A stretch of 64,000 bases of DNA from Microbacterium resistens NBRC 103078 (GCF_001552355.1 NZ_BCRA01000013.1:1-64000), one strand, 5' to 3'. Positions 24,239-36,645 are shown, counted from the first letter of the stretch. The notes: generated by a model not told the origin, from the letters alone. Made by a program: numbers and translations.

Positions 24239-25155
24239 GCGGCTTCTCCGTTCAGCAGCGCCACGGCCGCGTCGAGGTCTTCGGGGGTCTTCACCGCGAC
24301 GGCCGGAACGCCGCGCAGCCCGCGCTTGGCCAGACCGGTGAGCGCGCCGGCGGGGGCGAGCTCGATGAGGCCGGTGATACCGTGCTCGGCGAACGACGCC
24401 ATGCAGAGGTCCCAGCGCACGGGGGAGGCGACCTGGTTCACGAGGAGCTCCAGCGCCGCGGATCCGTCCGAGACCACGGATCCGTCGTGGTTCGTCCACA
24501 GCAGCGTCTGGGGGTCCTGCGCCTCGACGCCGTCGACGGCCGCACGGAGGGTCTCCACCGCGGGGGCCATGTAGGAGGTGTGGAACGCGCCGGCCACCTG
24601 CAGCGGGATGACGCGCGTGCCCCGCACCGGCTCCTCGGAGAGCGCGGCGAGGGCCGGGAGGGTCCCGGCCGCGACGATCTGGCTGCCGCCGTTGTAGTTC
24701 GCGGGGGTCAGCTCCAGTTCGGCGAGTCGGGCGAGGACCGCGTCCTCATCGCCGCCGAGCACCGCGCTCATGCCGGTGGGCGTGGCGGCGGCCGCATCGG
24801 CCATGGCTCGGCCGCGGATGCCGACCAGACGCATCGCGGTGGTTCCCGAAACGACCCCGGCGCCGGCCAGGGCGGCGAGCTCGCCGACCGAGTGGCCCGC
24901 GATCCCGTCCGGCGTTCGGCCGGCGCGCTCGCGCAGGAGCTTGCCGGCGATCATCGACGCGGCGACGATGAGCGGCTGCGCGATCCGGGTGTCCCGGATC
25001 GTATCGGCGTCCGACTCCGTGCCGTGCAGAGCGAGGTCCACCTCGGCCGCCTCGGAGAAGGAGTCCAGCAGCTCGGCGACTCCTTCGAGCTCGAGCCAGG
25101 GGGAGAGGAATCCGGGGGTCTGAGAGCCCTGTCCGGGACATGCGACGACGATCAC
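24235..25155 (-). CDS. fabD: Malonyl-CoA:ACP transacylase
   Basis: Loads malonyl groups onto ACP. 306 residues with CPGQGSQ near the start, the serine elbow GHSVGELAAL and the catalytic histidine in AGAFHTSYM. GTG start at 25155 gives the normal N-terminus. Follows the regulator gene by 88 bases. Confidence 0.93.
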   Translation of the reverse strand: MIVVACPGQGSQTPGFLSPWLELEGVAELLDSFSEAAEVDLALHGTESDADTIRDTRIAQPLIVAASMIAGKLLRERAGRTPDGIAGHSVGELAALAGAGVVSGTTAMRLVGIRGRAMADAAAATPTGMSAVLGGDEDAVLARLAELELTPANYNGGSQIVAAGTLPALAALSEEPVRGTRVIPLQVAGAFHTSYMAPAVETLRAAVDGVEAQDPQTLLWTNHDGSVVSDGSAALELLVNQVASPVRWDLCMASFAEHGITGLIELAPAGALTGLAKRGLRGVPAVAVKTPEDLDAAVALLNGEAA

Positions 25156-25243
25156 GGGTTCCAGTCTGCCAACGAATGCGCGGTTTCGGTGGCACATCCC
25201 TCACAAGAATCGGAGGAACAGTTGTGTGTGGCGTACAGCGGGG

Positions 25244-26473
25244 TCACCGTGGACGGCGCGGATGGGCGCGGCGGCGCACGGGCTCGGCCGCCCCGATCGA
25301 TCCGAGCACGAGCGCGGTCTGCAGGATCAGGGCCTCGCGCGGTCCGGTCGCGTCCCACCCGATCACCTCGCTCACCCGCTTCAGGCGGTAGCGCACGGTG
25401 TTCGGGTGCACGAAGAGCTCACGGGCGGTCGCCTCCAGCGATCGGCCGTTGTCGAGGTAGCTCCACAGCGTGGTGATGAGATCGGTCGAGTGCGCCTGCA
25501 GCGGGCGGTAGATCCGCTCGATGAGCGTCTGCTTGGCGAGCGGATCGCCGGCGATGGTCCGTTCGGGGAGCAGGTCGTCCGCCTCGACCGGACGGGGGGC
25601 GCCGCGCCAGGCCTTCGCGACGGCGAACCCGGCCAGCGCGGCACGGGCGCTCTGCCCCGCATCGACGAGCGCGGCGACGGCGGGGCCGACGACGACGTAG
25701 CCGGGGCCGAACGACGGCTCGAGCCGCCGCGCGATCTCGCTGAACGACAGCTGCTCCTCCTCGGCGTCGCCCTCGTCCTCGGCCTTGGACGCCGACCGCG
25801 CCCGCCCGATCACGAGGACCAGACGCGATCCCTGGACGCCGATGAGCACGTCGACCGAGAGCTTGCGAGCGGTGCGCCGCACCTGGTCGACGTCGAACTG
25901 CGGCGGCGTGGTGCCCACGATGACGCACACCTCGCCGTGGCCGTGCCAGCCGAGCGCGGCGATCCGGCTGGGCAGCTCCTCATCGGCTTCGCCGGTCAGG
26001 ATCGAGTCGACGACGAGGGCTTCCAGGCGGGCGTCCCAGAGGCCGCGGGCTTCCGCAGCCCGGGCGTAGACGTCGGCCGCGGCGAACGCGACGTCCCGGG
26101 AGTACAGCAGGATCGCCTCGCGCAGATGCTCGCCCTTGCCGGCGACACGCTCCTCGGTGACCTCGACGGTCACGCGGATGAGCTGCAGCGTCTGCTGCAG
26201 GCTGACGCTGCGCAGCAGCTCACGCGGGGCCGCGGCGAAGATGTCGGCGGCGATCCACGGCGTGGACGTCGGGTCGTCGTACCACTGGATGAACGACGTG
26301 ATCCCGGCCTGCGCCACCAGCCCGACGGCGGAGCGTCGGGCCGGTGGCATCTCGGCGTACCAGGGCAGCGACTCCTCGAGCCGCTGGAGCGTCGCCGTGG
26401 CCAGGTCCCCGGAGATGCGTCGCAGCCACGTGAGCGTCGACGCCTTGGTCATCGTGGGGGACGAGTCGGTCAC
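25244..26473 (-). CDS. PucR-type transcriptional regulator, FasR-like
   Basis: 409 residues with a C-terminal PucR helix-turn-helix (about 335-390: YLDNGRSLEATARELFVHPNTVRYRLKRVSEVIG). In Streptomyces the regulator at the same place, FasR, activates the fab genes, so this is probably its counterpart. The N-terminal half (MTKASTLTWLRRISGDLA...) matches that group. GTG 26473 lies seven bases after aceE; ATG 26452 is an alternative start. No clear ribosome binding site in front of either. Confidence 0.88.
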   Translation of the reverse strand: MTDSSPTMTKASTLTWLRRISGDLATATLQRLEESLPWYAEMPPARRSAVGLVAQAGITSFIQWYDDPTSTPWIAADIFAAAPRELLRSVSLQQTLQLIRVTVEVTEERVAGKGEHLREAILLYSRDVAFAAADVYARAAEARGLWDARLEALVVDSILTGEADEELPSRIAALGWHGHGEVCVIVGTTPPQFDVDQVRRTARKLSVDVLIGVQGSRLVLVIGRARSASKAEDEGDAEEEQLSFSEIARRLEPSFGPGYVVVGPAVAALVDAGQSARAALAGFAVAKAWRGAPRPVEADDLLPERTIAGDPLAKQTLIERIYRPLQAHSTDLITTLWSYLDNGRSLEATARELFVHPNTVRYRLKRVSEVIGWDATGPREALILQTALVLGSIGAAEPVRRRAHPRRPR

Positions 26474-26480
26474 GCGGGTG

Positions 26481-29207
<2,727 letters not shown>

Positions 29208-29304
29208 GGGGAGCCTTTCGTCTGTCTGGCAGGTCGTGCCAAGGAAACGGGATGAGGCATGAGGAACGCTTGTCGCATTCGTACAGCACGCCTTGTTGGA
29301 TACC

Positions 29305-30320
29305 CTAGCCCCGTTCGCGGGGGTCGAGATGCGCATCGGGCGGTGAGGTCGCCGACCCGTGGTGCACGCGGGTCCTCTCCGCGGCGCGCGGGTGCAACCG
29401 GGGGATCCAGCAGGAGACCTCCTCCCGATAGTCGAGGAACTCCCGGCCGAAGCGGCGTTCGAGGTCGGCCTCCTCCTGCGGGCGCACCAGGGTGTTCCAC
29501 ACCACCGATCCGGCCAGCGCGTAGGCGACGACGAGCCAGGATCCGAGCATCAGTCCCACTGCGACCCCCTGCGCGATCCCGCCCACGGCCATGGGGTTGC
29601 GCACGAACCGGTACGGACCGGTGACGACGAGGCGGTTCGGCATGACGGACGGCAGCGGTGTCCCGCCGCCACGCAGCGAGACGGCGACGCCGGACCAGAG
29701 CGAGAGCGCGAGCGCGGGCACGAACAGGGCCGCGCCCGCGATGCGCACGGCGGGCGGCACGGGCGGGTGCAGTCCCCAACGCTGCTCGAAGAAGAGGATG
29801 ACCAGGGGGACGGCCAGGAGCAGCACGCCGGAGAACACGAGAGTCTGGATCCCGGTGCGGGCGAGGTGGGTTCCGGCCGGAGCCGGGGGAGCGGACCGGA
29901 ACCGGAACGGTCCGACGACGATCCACTCGACGGGCACGCGGTCGAGAAGCACGAGGATTCCGGCCCCGACCGAGGCGAGCGCGGCGACCGCCATCGCCAG
30001 GGCGCCCCATCCGCCCAGCCCGGTCACCGTCGCGTACGTCGCCATGCCGATCGAGACGAGCGCCGTCCAGGGGACCGCCACCCACACGGCGGCACGGACA
30101 CCGGCGGCGACGAGGACGGAGGCGCCGACGAAGAGCGGGATGTCGAACACCGCGACGAGGACGGGATCGAGGCGTCCCAGTGTGCTGTCGCGGACGAGCG
30201 GGGCGGTGAAGACTCCGATCCACCACGCGATCCCGCGAGCGCCTGGAACGCGAAGTAGGCGCGCCCCCACCGCCGGTCGAGCAGGTCGACGAGGCTCCCG
30301 CTGCCTCCTCGTTCCGCCAT
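29305..30320 (-). pseudogene. Isoprenylcysteine methyltransferase-like membrane protein with frameshift
   Basis: The main frame (29305 to about 30232) encodes a multi-pass protein ending in an ICMT/NnrU-like domain: GPYRFVRNPMAVGGIAQG and [20 protein letters not shown]. The N-terminus fits another frame, starting MAERGGSGSLVDLLDRRWG at ATG 30320. The two join near 30232 if one base is added (LAG then IAWWIGVF). Without the shift, translation would have to begin at GTG 30270 with an odd arginine-rich start. So either the gene is recently broken by a 1-base deletion or the sequence has an error. Family function: S-adenosylmethionine-dependent methylation of lipids or prenyl groups. Confidence 0.65.
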
Positions 30321-30377
30321 GGCCGCCAGTCTAGGTCCGTCGCCGCGCGCTGTCGGGATCGGTAGACTTCCGAGCGC

Positions 30378-30450
30378 GGGCCTTTAGCTCAGCTGGTAGA
30401 GCGCCACGTTTACACCGTGGATGTCGTCGGTTCGATCCCGGCAGGGCCCA
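30378..30450 (+). tRNA. tRNA-Val (UAC anticodon)
   Basis: 73-nt cloverleaf: acceptor GGGCCTT with AGGGCCC, D arm GCTCAGCTGGTAGAGC, anticodon stem CCACG/CGTGG with loop TTTACAC (anticodon TAC), T arm CGGTTCGATCCCG. No CCA encoded. A TAGACT -10 hexamer at 30363-30368 is nine bases upstream. Confidence 0.93.
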
Positions 30451-30516
30451 CCGCCGCCGACGCCGGCCTCGGGCCCACCCGTGGCGGTCGTCCGATCCGA
30501 GGCCTAGGCTCGCGCC

Positions 30517-31077
30517 ATGGGACTTCTGACGTTCTCCCTCAACCTGACGCTCGACGGGTGTGTCGACCACGAGGAGGGGATCGCCGACGACGAGACGCAC
30601 GCCTACTTCACCGGCCTCATGTCCGAGGCGGGGGCGATGCTCTGGGGCCGGGTCACGTACGAGATGATGGAGGCCTTCTGGCCGGCGGTGGCGCGCGGGG
30701 ACGAGCCGGCGCCTCCGGCCATGCGCGACTGGGCCGTCGCACTGGAGACGAAGCCGAAGTACGTCGTGTCCTCGACGAGGACGGACTTTCCCTGGACGAA
30801 CAGTCATCACCTCGCCGGTGACGACCTGCGTGGTGCGGTGCAGAGGCTCAAGGACGAGACCTCGGACGGGGTGCTCCTCGGCAGCGGCGCCCTGGCGGTC
30901 TCGCTGGACCGCCTGGACCTCATCGACGAGTACCGCTTCCTGGTCCACCCCCGGATCGCCGGCCACGGCCCCACCCTCTATGACAAGGGCTTGCCGAGGA
31001 CCCGGCGGCTCGACTTGGTCTCCGCGACACCCCTGCGCTGCGGCGCGGTAGCGATGCACTACCGCCGCGCCGACTGA
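30517..31077 (+). CDS. Dihydrofolate-reductase-like (RibD C-terminal) family protein
   Basis: 186 residues of the DHFR/RibD-C superfamily, NADPH-dependent reductases of mostly unknown substrate. It shows SLNLTLDGCV, WGRVTYEMME, KYVVSST and DGVLLGSGALAVSLDRLDLIDEYRFLVHP. The -10 hexamer TAGGCT (30505-30510) is exactly six bases before the ATG, so the mRNA is probably leaderless. The 128 bases after the stop show no feature. Confidence 0.85.
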   Translation: MGLLTFSLNLTLDGCVDHEEGIADDETHAYFTGLMSEAGAMLWGRVTYEMMEAFWPAVARGDEPAPPAMRDWAVALETKPKYVVSSTRTDFPWTNSHHLAGDDLRGAVQRLKDETSDGVLLGSGALAVSLDRLDLIDEYRFLVHPRIAGHGPTLYDKGLPRTRRLDLVSATPLRCGAVAMHYRRAD

Positions 31078-31205
31078 CGCGAGAGAGGCCGTCGGGTCAG
31101 CGCCAGGCCGTCAGCAGGCTTCCCACGAGGACGGCCAGCGGCAGGGACCCTCAGACGGGGCCCACGCTCTTGTCAGGAATGCGCGGTCCATCCCGGTGAA
31201 CGGTG

Positions 31206-31727
31206 TCAGGCGATCTCGCCGCGGTGGAGCGCCTCGGCACGCCGTTTCAGCGCGCGACCGGTGTCGTTGAAGGCGCGGGTCACCCACGGACCCGAGAACC
31301 GCATGACATGGATGGCGTTCGGACCGAGGAACGCGTCCGTCGAGCGGTACCGGGTGAGCTCGGGGCCGACGGACTCCAGGATCTGGTCCCGCCGTGCCGC
31401 GTACGGCCACTCCTCGGTGAACGGAAGCTCCCACGACAGCAAGTGATTCGGTTCCACCGCGCAGACGAACTCGACGCCCGGGAAGAGGGCACCGCCGCCG
31501 GTGTAGTCGACCAGGCTCATGTGGACCGGCGCGCCGAGCTCGAGGGTGGACTCGGCGCGGACGCAGAACGGGTTCCATTCGCCGTAGCGCGGCATGTCCA
31601 CCAGCACCTCCCACACTCGCTCGACGGGAGCGGCGATCTCGAAGAGGTCGGAGGAGACGAGCGTGGCGGTGTCGTACTCGGCGAACGGGTCGAAGGTGGT
31701 GTGCGACGGTGCGCTCTGCGCGGTCAT
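31206..31727 (-). CDS. SRPBCC family protein of the catabolic locus
   Basis: 173 residues with the START/helix-grip pattern EIAAPVERVWEVLVDMPRYGEWNPF. Such proteins bind hydrophobic ligands or act as cyclases and hydratases. The ATG at 31727 has GAGGAC upstream. Last gene of the minus-strand arm that starts with the cyclase-type hydrolase gene, so it probably handles a pathway intermediate. Confidence 0.8.
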   Translation of the reverse strand: MTAQSAPSHTTFDPFAEYDTATLVSSDLFEIAAPVERVWEVLVDMPRYGEWNPFCVRAESTLELGAPVHMSLVDYTGGGALFPGVEFVCAVEPNHLLSWELPFTEEWPYAARRDQILESVGPELTRYRSTDAFLGPNAIHVMRFSGPWVTRAFNDTGRALKRRAEALHRGEIA

Positions 31728-31761
31728 GGCCGAAGTCCTCACTGTTGTCGTCTCTCGGGGA

Positions 31762-32691
31762 TCAGCGGGTCGATGCGGTGAGCCGCTGCGGGTGCCGCGC
31801 GGCGACGGTCCTACGGATGCCCTCGCGCCAGTCGACCGTGCACGGGCCGGTGATCGAGAGCCTGCGGGCGTTGTCGGCGACCGAACCCCGGAGCGTGTTG
31901 TCGATCGGGGCGACCACGACCTCGGCGGCCGTCCCCATGAGCTCGGCGGCGTACGAGCACCACTCCTGGACGCTCACTGCCTCGTCGCCGCCCCAATTGA
32001 CGATGGTCGCGGGAATCGTCGCCGCCTCCAGGAGCGCGGAGGTCTGGGCGTTGATGTCGTCCTCGTAGATCGGACTGTACAGACACGGATCCCAACGGGT
32101 CGTGACGGGTCTACCCTCGGCGATCGCATCGACATGGTGAGCGGGCAGACCGCCGTTCGGCCCGTACGAGGCGTTCATCCGGGCGATCGTGACCGGAATG
32201 CCGAAGGCGCGGGCCGCCAGTCGTGCTGTCGCCTCCTGGCTGATCTTCGACATCGAGTACGTCGGGCTGTGTGTGGCGTTGCAGTCGCCGAGCGGCGACT
32301 CCTCGGTGAAGACGTAGCGCGGGTCGTCCTGCGGACGGTACACGGAGTGCGTCGACATGACGAGCGCGCCCCGGGCCGTCCGGCAGTGCTGGAGCAGCAG
32401 CCCCGTGCCCTCCGCATTCGCGCGGATGGCGCCGTCGTAGTCCCAGCCCGGCGCCTGGCTTGCGGCCAGGTGGACGACGTAGGTGACGTCGCTGGGGACT
32501 CCGGTGAAGTCCCCGGCCGCGAGATCGCACGCGACCGGGGTGATCCCCGCCTCGCGGACTCGCTCTCGCGCTTGCGGATCGCTGAACCGCGCGAGCCCCC
32601 AGACGTCGTTGTCCGCGGCGAGCATGCGGGCGATCGGGAAGGCGATCTGTCCCGCGACCCCGGTCACGAGGATCTTCTCGCCGCTCAGCAT
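31762..32691 (-). CDS. NAD-dependent epimerase/dehydratase (extended SDR)
   Basis: 309 residues. N-terminal Rossmann motif VTGVAGQIAFPIARML, catalytic STHSVY and YSMSK. Extended SDRs include sugar epimerases and 3-beta-hydroxysteroid or hydroxy-ketone dehydrogenases; in this setting oxidation or reduction of a cyclic hydroxyl is likely. Thirty-four bases separate it from the SRPBCC gene and 28 from the 264-residue gene, all on one strand. Confidence 0.82.
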   Translation of the reverse strand: MLSGEKILVTGVAGQIAFPIARMLAADNDVWGLARFSDPQARERVREAGITPVACDLAAGDFTGVPSDVTYVVHLAASQAPGWDYDGAIRANAEGTGLLLQHCRTARGALVMSTHSVYRPQDDPRYVFTEESPLGDCNATHSPTYSMSKISQEATARLAARAFGIPVTIARMNASYGPNGGLPAHHVDAIAEGRPVTTRWDPCLYSPIYEDDINAQTSALLEAATIPATIVNWGGDEAVSVQEWCSYAAELMGTAAEVVVAPIDNTLRGSVADNARRLSITGPCTVDWREGIRRTVAARHPQRLTASTR

Positions 32692-32719
32692 GTCGGCGTC
32701 CGGTCGTCGTCGTGCACGG

Positions 32720-33514
32720 TCACCACAGCTCGTCCGTGTAGGTGTCCGTGCCGACGACGGTGGGAAGGAAGGGCGAGGCGAAGGTCACGGTGCCGGCCCC
32801 CGACCGTTCGATGTCCGCCGCGTAGTCGATGATCTGCGGCCAGCTCTGGACGGGCTCGTCCTCCAGGAAGAGCATCTGCAGGATGCGCTCCGCGGTGCCG
32901 CCGTCGTTGCCCATCTTCATCGGGACGGAATGGTCGGCGGGCCAGGGCTTCATCCGCCAGCTGCTGATCAGGTCGACGGCACCTTTGCTGAGCAAGGCGG
33001 CCGCGGGGCCCTTCTCGATCGCCTGGATCGCGTCGGTGCGCGACACGTCCGCTGCGGGCTCGATCATCAGGACGACGAGACCCCCGTAGCGGTGATCGTG
33101 CGCGAGCTCCAATGGCACGGAGTCCTCTCCCGCCGACACCGTCGAGTCCGGCAGGTACTGGGCGGTGTGGACGTGCGAGCGCTCCGGGAAGCCTCGTCCG
33201 GCAGCGTACAGCTCGCCGACCTGCTTCTGCGCCCACGCGTCCGCGACCTCGGCATCCGGCTCGTGCACCCAGTAGGCAGCGAGATACGAGCCCTCGTCCA
33301 CGGTGCTGGCCACGGGGCCCGATGCGGGAAAGCGCAGGTCCTTCATCGCGCGGGTGGCCACCCATCGGCTGCCGGCGAACCAGCCCGGGCCGATCATGCA
33401 GCCGGAGTATCGGTGGTCCCGTTCGTACCACCGGTTGTACGCGACCTCGTGGCCGCGGTGGGGATCCACCAGGGTGAACAGCGCGTATCCGAGTCGGACG
33501 GGCGTCAGCGTCAT
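32720..33514 (-). CDS. Hypothetical protein of the catabolic locus, 264 residues
   Basis: Soluble protein starting MTLTPVRLGYALFTLVDPHRGHEVAYNRWYERDHRYSG. The N-terminal NRWYERDH pattern resembles ferredoxin-like alpha+beta barrel proteins (EthD/Dabb type), and the protein could be two such modules, but I cannot name the family. The ATG has GAGAAGGAGAAG upstream. It sits between the epimerase and the first monooxygenase, so a helper role in the same pathway is likely. Confidence 0.7.
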   Translation of the reverse strand: MTLTPVRLGYALFTLVDPHRGHEVAYNRWYERDHRYSGCMIGPGWFAGSRWVATRAMKDLRFPASGPVASTVDEGSYLAAYWVHEPDAEVADAWAQKQVGELYAAGRGFPERSHVHTAQYLPDSTVSAGEDSVPLELAHDHRYGGLVVLMIEPAADVSRTDAIQAIEKGPAAALLSKGAVDLISSWRMKPWPADHSVPMKMGNDGGTAERILQMLFLEDEPVQSWPQIIDYAADIERSGAGTVTFASPFLPTVVGTDTYTDELW

Positions 33515-33532
33515 GGTCTTCTCCTTCTCGGT

Positions 33533-35389
33533 TCAGCGGGTGAGCGCCAGGCCGTCGAACCGGTCGTCTTCGCGCCACTGCTGCAGCATGTCGAAGTACT
33601 CGTACCCCGGGCCGTAGAGGCCTGCCACCAGGGTGCTGCGCTTGTCGTCGAAACGGCCCTCGTTGTTGTACTGGCCTGGCGTGCAGGTCCGGTTCCAGTC
33701 CCGGCGCATCTCGGCGTGCCCGGCGATCGTCTCGTTCCACCCGGCCTCGGCCTCGGAGGTCGGCTGGATCGCCTTGATCTGTTCGGTCAGGCACTTGTCG
33801 ATCATGTAGACCATGTGCCGTGCCTGATGATCGATGAGGTTCGCGATGTTCGAGACCGCCGTGGACTGGACGAAGCCGAGGAAGAAGAGGTTGGGGAAGT
33901 CCTCGCTGAGGAAGCCGTGGTACGTGCTCGCGCCGGTGGCGAACTTTTCCGACAGGATCCTGCCGTCGCGGCCGACGACGTCGTATCCGGCCCGGTCGGT
34001 CCAGGTCCGGCCGATCTGGAACCCCGTCGCGAACACGATGAGGTCCACCTCATACTCGTGGTCGCCGACCACGATGCCGCGTTCGGTGATCCGGTCGATC
34101 GGGGTCTCGGACGTGTCCACGATGGTCACCGAGTCCCGGTTGAACGCCGGGAGGAAGTCATCGCTGAACCCGGGGCGCTTGCACATGGTGCGGTAGTAGC
34201 TCTTGAGCTTCTCGGCCTTCTCCGGATCCTCGACGATCGCGTCGACCCGGTCACGGAGCATCTCGTTCCACTCGTAGTCCGAGCGCTCCATCGCGTCCAT
34301 GAACTGCTCGAGAGTGGGATCCGCGCCACCCGCTTCGAAGATCGCGCCGAGCTGGTACTTCGCGAACTTGATCCAGCCGTCGTCCACCTCGCAGTCCGCG
34401 GTCGCGCGGTCCATGGCGCACTTGTCGAAGGTCGCGCGTCGCGCCTGGTGCCATCCCTCCGGCAACGAGCGGAACCACTCCAGGTCGGTCGGCGCGTTCT
34501 CCCGCGGGGCGATCTGCGTGGGGGTGCGCTGGAAGACGACGAGCGACTGCGCGTACTCGGCGAGCTGCGGGATCGCCTGCACGCCGGTGGCCCCGGTGCC
34601 GATGATCGCGACCCGCTTGTCGCGGAGCTTCTCCAGGTTCCCGGTGATGTCTCCTCCGGTGTAGCCGTAGTCCCACCGGCTCGTGTGGAAGCTGTGCCCC
34701 GCGAACGTCTCGATGCCGGGGATGCCGGGCAGCTGCGGGCGGCTGAAGGTCCCGCTCTGCGTCGAGACGAATCGTGCGCGCACCGCGTCTCCGGCGTCGG
34801 TCCGGACGATCCAGCGCGCTGCCGCCTCATCCCACTCCATCCCGGTCACGCGGGTCTGGAACAGGGCGCGCTCGTAGAGGTCGAACTGCTTCGCCAGCGA
34901 CTGGCAGTAGGCGAAGATCTCGCTGCCGCGGACGTAGCGCTCGGTCGGGATGTATCCGGTGTCCTCCAGGTACGGCAGGTACACGTAGGACTCGACATCG
35001 CACCGCACGCCCGGGTATCGGTTCCAGTACCAGGTGCCGCCGAAGTCCGCCGCCACGTCGAGGATGAGGAAATCCGTCCGCCCGCGCTTGGTGAGCTCGA
35101 TCCCGGCGCTCATCCCCATGAAGCCCGCGCCGATGATGAGGACGTCGACCTCCGCGGTGCACGGCGGCGCGGTGCGGGTGCCGGTCGCGTGCGGATCGGC
35201 GTCGAAAGCGGCCAGGTCTCCGTCGAAACCGACCGCCTGATAGGTGTCGGCACCAGTGTTCGGCAGCCGCTTGTCGCGCTCCTCGGCATACTTCCGGCGG
35301 AACCACTCCAGGTCTTCCACCTTGCGTTGCGGCACCCACAGGTGGGGATCGCGTGTCGTGCTTGTGGTCGTGTCGGTGAGGGTCATCAT
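33533..35389 (-). CDS. Flavin-containing Baeyer-Villiger-type monooxygenase 1
   Basis: 618 residues. First FAD-binding motif GAGFMG at 87-92, second nucleotide motif GTGATG, and the Baeyer-Villiger fingerprint FAGHSFHTSRWD at 229-240 (F-x-G-x3-H-x3-W-D). Family members insert oxygen beside a ketone to give an ester or lactone, using NADPH; similarity is closest in feel to cyclohexanone/cyclopentadecanone types. Start at either of two adjacent ATGs (35389, 35386) after AAAGGACG. Second gene of the minus arm. Confidence 0.9.
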   Translation of the reverse strand: MMTLTDTTTSTTRDPHLWVPQRKVEDLEWFRRKYAEERDKRLPNTGADTYQAVGFDGDLAAFDADPHATGTRTAPPCTAEVDVLIIGAGFMGMSAGIELTKRGRTDFLILDVAADFGGTWYWNRYPGVRCDVESYVYLPYLEDTGYIPTERYVRGSEIFAYCQSLAKQFDLYERALFQTRVTGMEWDEAAARWIVRTDAGDAVRARFVSTQSGTFSRPQLPGIPGIETFAGHSFHTSRWDYGYTGGDITGNLEKLRDKRVAIIGTGATGVQAIPQLAEYAQSLVVFQRTPTQIAPRENAPTDLEWFRSLPEGWHQARRATFDKCAMDRATADCEVDDGWIKFAKYQLGAIFEAGGADPTLEQFMDAMERSDYEWNEMLRDRVDAIVEDPEKAEKLKSYYRTMCKRPGFSDDFLPAFNRDSVTIVDTSETPIDRITERGIVVGDHEYEVDLIVFATGFQIGRTWTDRAGYDVVGRDGRILSEKFATGASTYHGFLSEDFPNLFFLGFVQSTAVSNIANLIDHQARHMVYMIDKCLTEQIKAIQPTSEAEAGWNETIAGHAEMRRDWNRTCTPGQYNNEGRFDDKRSTLVAGLYGPGYEYFDMLQQWREDDRFDGLALTR

Positions 35390-35517
35390 CGTCCTTTGTC
35401 GATAGGTGTGGTGCTCGGCCGGGCGGGGCGACTACCAGGGAGCGCCGGCACGAGGGGGTGCGGGGGACATGCGGCGGCTCCGTCGTCGCGGCGGTCTCGA
35501 TCCGATGGGGCGTTCGC

Positions 35518-36408
35518 TCAGCCGATGGCCACCGGGGTGACCGGGCTCGCCGTGGCGCCGGTGACCTTCAGCGCGCCGATCGACAGCAGGAACTCATAAC
35601 AGCGGTCGGCCGCGAGCTCGCTGAGGTTCATGTTCTCGACCAGGTGGATCCCGTGCTCCACGAGCAGGATGATGTGCCCGCCCAGATACACGTTCTCGTC
35701 GAAGGGGATCGGTTCGACGGCTGCGTTGTCCGAGCCCACGAGGGCGACGTCCTTCTCCGCCAGGAACCTGGCAGCCTCCCGCCCGATGCCCGGCTGCGGC
35801 ATCTGCTCGCCCTGGTTCTTGAGGTAGTCCTCCATCCAGCCGGTGCGGATGAGGACCATGTCGCCCGTCTGAAGCTCGACGCCCTGCGCGTCCAGCGCCT
35901 GCTGCAGGTCGGCGGCGGTGATGACGTAGCCGGCCGGGAGGGGGTCTTGTCCCTTGGACGCGGCGACGTCGATGAGCACCCCGCGTCCGGCGATGCCGCC
36001 GACCTGGGTGATGTCGCACTTGTCGGCGCCGAGATACGGGGTCATCCCCTCGGCGGGGAATCCGTTGTAGATCTTTCCGTCCGCGTAGACGTGACAGAGC
36101 GCGTCCATGTGCGTGGAGGTGTGGGAGGGAATGATCAGCTGATCCTCGTTCGCACCGACTCCGGGCGCGCCGCCGTTGGCCCGGGCCATCGCCTCGTCGT
36201 CGTGGTTGGTCAGGGTGAGCCGCTGCGGGGCGCCTCGGTAGTCCAGGTTCGGGACGCCACTGCGCTGGATCGGGATGCTCAGGCCGTACGTCTTACCCGT
36301 CCTGGGCAGCTGCAGGGCCGCGAGGACTCGCTCCGGTGTCAGGAGGTTCAGGGCACCGCGCTCATCCGATTCGCCCCAGCGGCCCCAGTTCGACCTGTGT
36401 GTGCTCAC
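35518..36408 (-). CDS. Cyclase family protein (kynurenine-formamidase-like hydrolase)
   Basis: 296 residues. The metal-binding signature HTSTHMDALCH (HxxTHxDxxxH) is intact in the cyclase (PF04199) family, which holds metal-dependent amide and lactone hydrolases. A lactonase job after the monooxygenase would fit, but this is inference. GTG at 36408 follows GAGGAGGATGAT. First gene of the minus arm (36408-31206), transcribed from the operator-bearing promoter at 36544-36572. Confidence 0.85.
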   Translation of the reverse strand: MSTHRSNWGRWGESDERGALNLLTPERVLAALQLPRTGKTYGLSIPIQRSGVPNLDYRGAPQRLTLTNHDDEAMARANGGAPGVGANEDQLIIPSHTSTHMDALCHVYADGKIYNGFPAEGMTPYLGADKCDITQVGGIAGRGVLIDVAASKGQDPLPAGYVITAADLQQALDAQGVELQTGDMVLIRTGWMEDYLKNQGEQMPQPGIGREAARFLAEKDVALVGSDNAAVEPIPFDENVYLGGHIILLVEHGIHLVENMNLSELAADRCYEFLLSIGALKVTGATASPVTPVAIG

Positions 36409-36543
36409 ATCATCCTCCTCGTTGAAGACGGGTGCGATCCGTGACCGCCGAGCTCTGTGCTCGACGACGATCGCATGACCTCGATCGTTTCCGGGACGGC
36501 GGCAGCGGCGCCGCCGCCCCGATGATCGATGACGATCGCACCG

Positions 36544-36572
36544 ACTGTAGCCAGTGGCCACGTCAGCGTCAA
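36544..36572 (-). promoter_or_regulatory. Promoter and operator O1 of the minus arm
   Basis: Minus strand: TTGACG (36572-36567), 17 nt, TACAGT (36549-36544), a near-consensus sigma-A promoter. The operator GTGGCCACTGGCTAC fills the spacer and reaches into the -10 (36561-36547). A bound protein would block RNA polymerase. Confidence 0.8.
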
Positions 36573-36616
36573 CTCGGCCGTCGCGGCGCGTCCGTGCTGG
36601 CATGCGATCGTCGATA

Positions 36617-36645
36617 TTGACTCGACTGTGGCCACTGGCTACAGT
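36617..36645 (+). promoter_or_regulatory. Promoter and operator O2 of the reductase arm
   Basis: Plus strand: TTGACT (36617-36622), 17 nt, TACAGT (36640-36645), with operator GTGGCCACTGGCTAC at 36628-36642. The region 36409-36714 is a 306-bp divergent control region holding O1 and O2 and no gene I can support. Confidence 0.8.

Noticed and set aside
31078-31205. Possible small gene between the DHFR-like and SRPBCC genes
   Set aside because: Only short out-of-frame stretches without ribosome binding site or recognisable product; no convincing hairpin either.
32483-35599. Open frame of 1038 codons on the plus strand opposite monooxygenase 1 and its neighbours
   Set aside because: It spans three minus-strand genes with recognisable motifs and shows no domain itself; a shadow of GC-rich codon structure.
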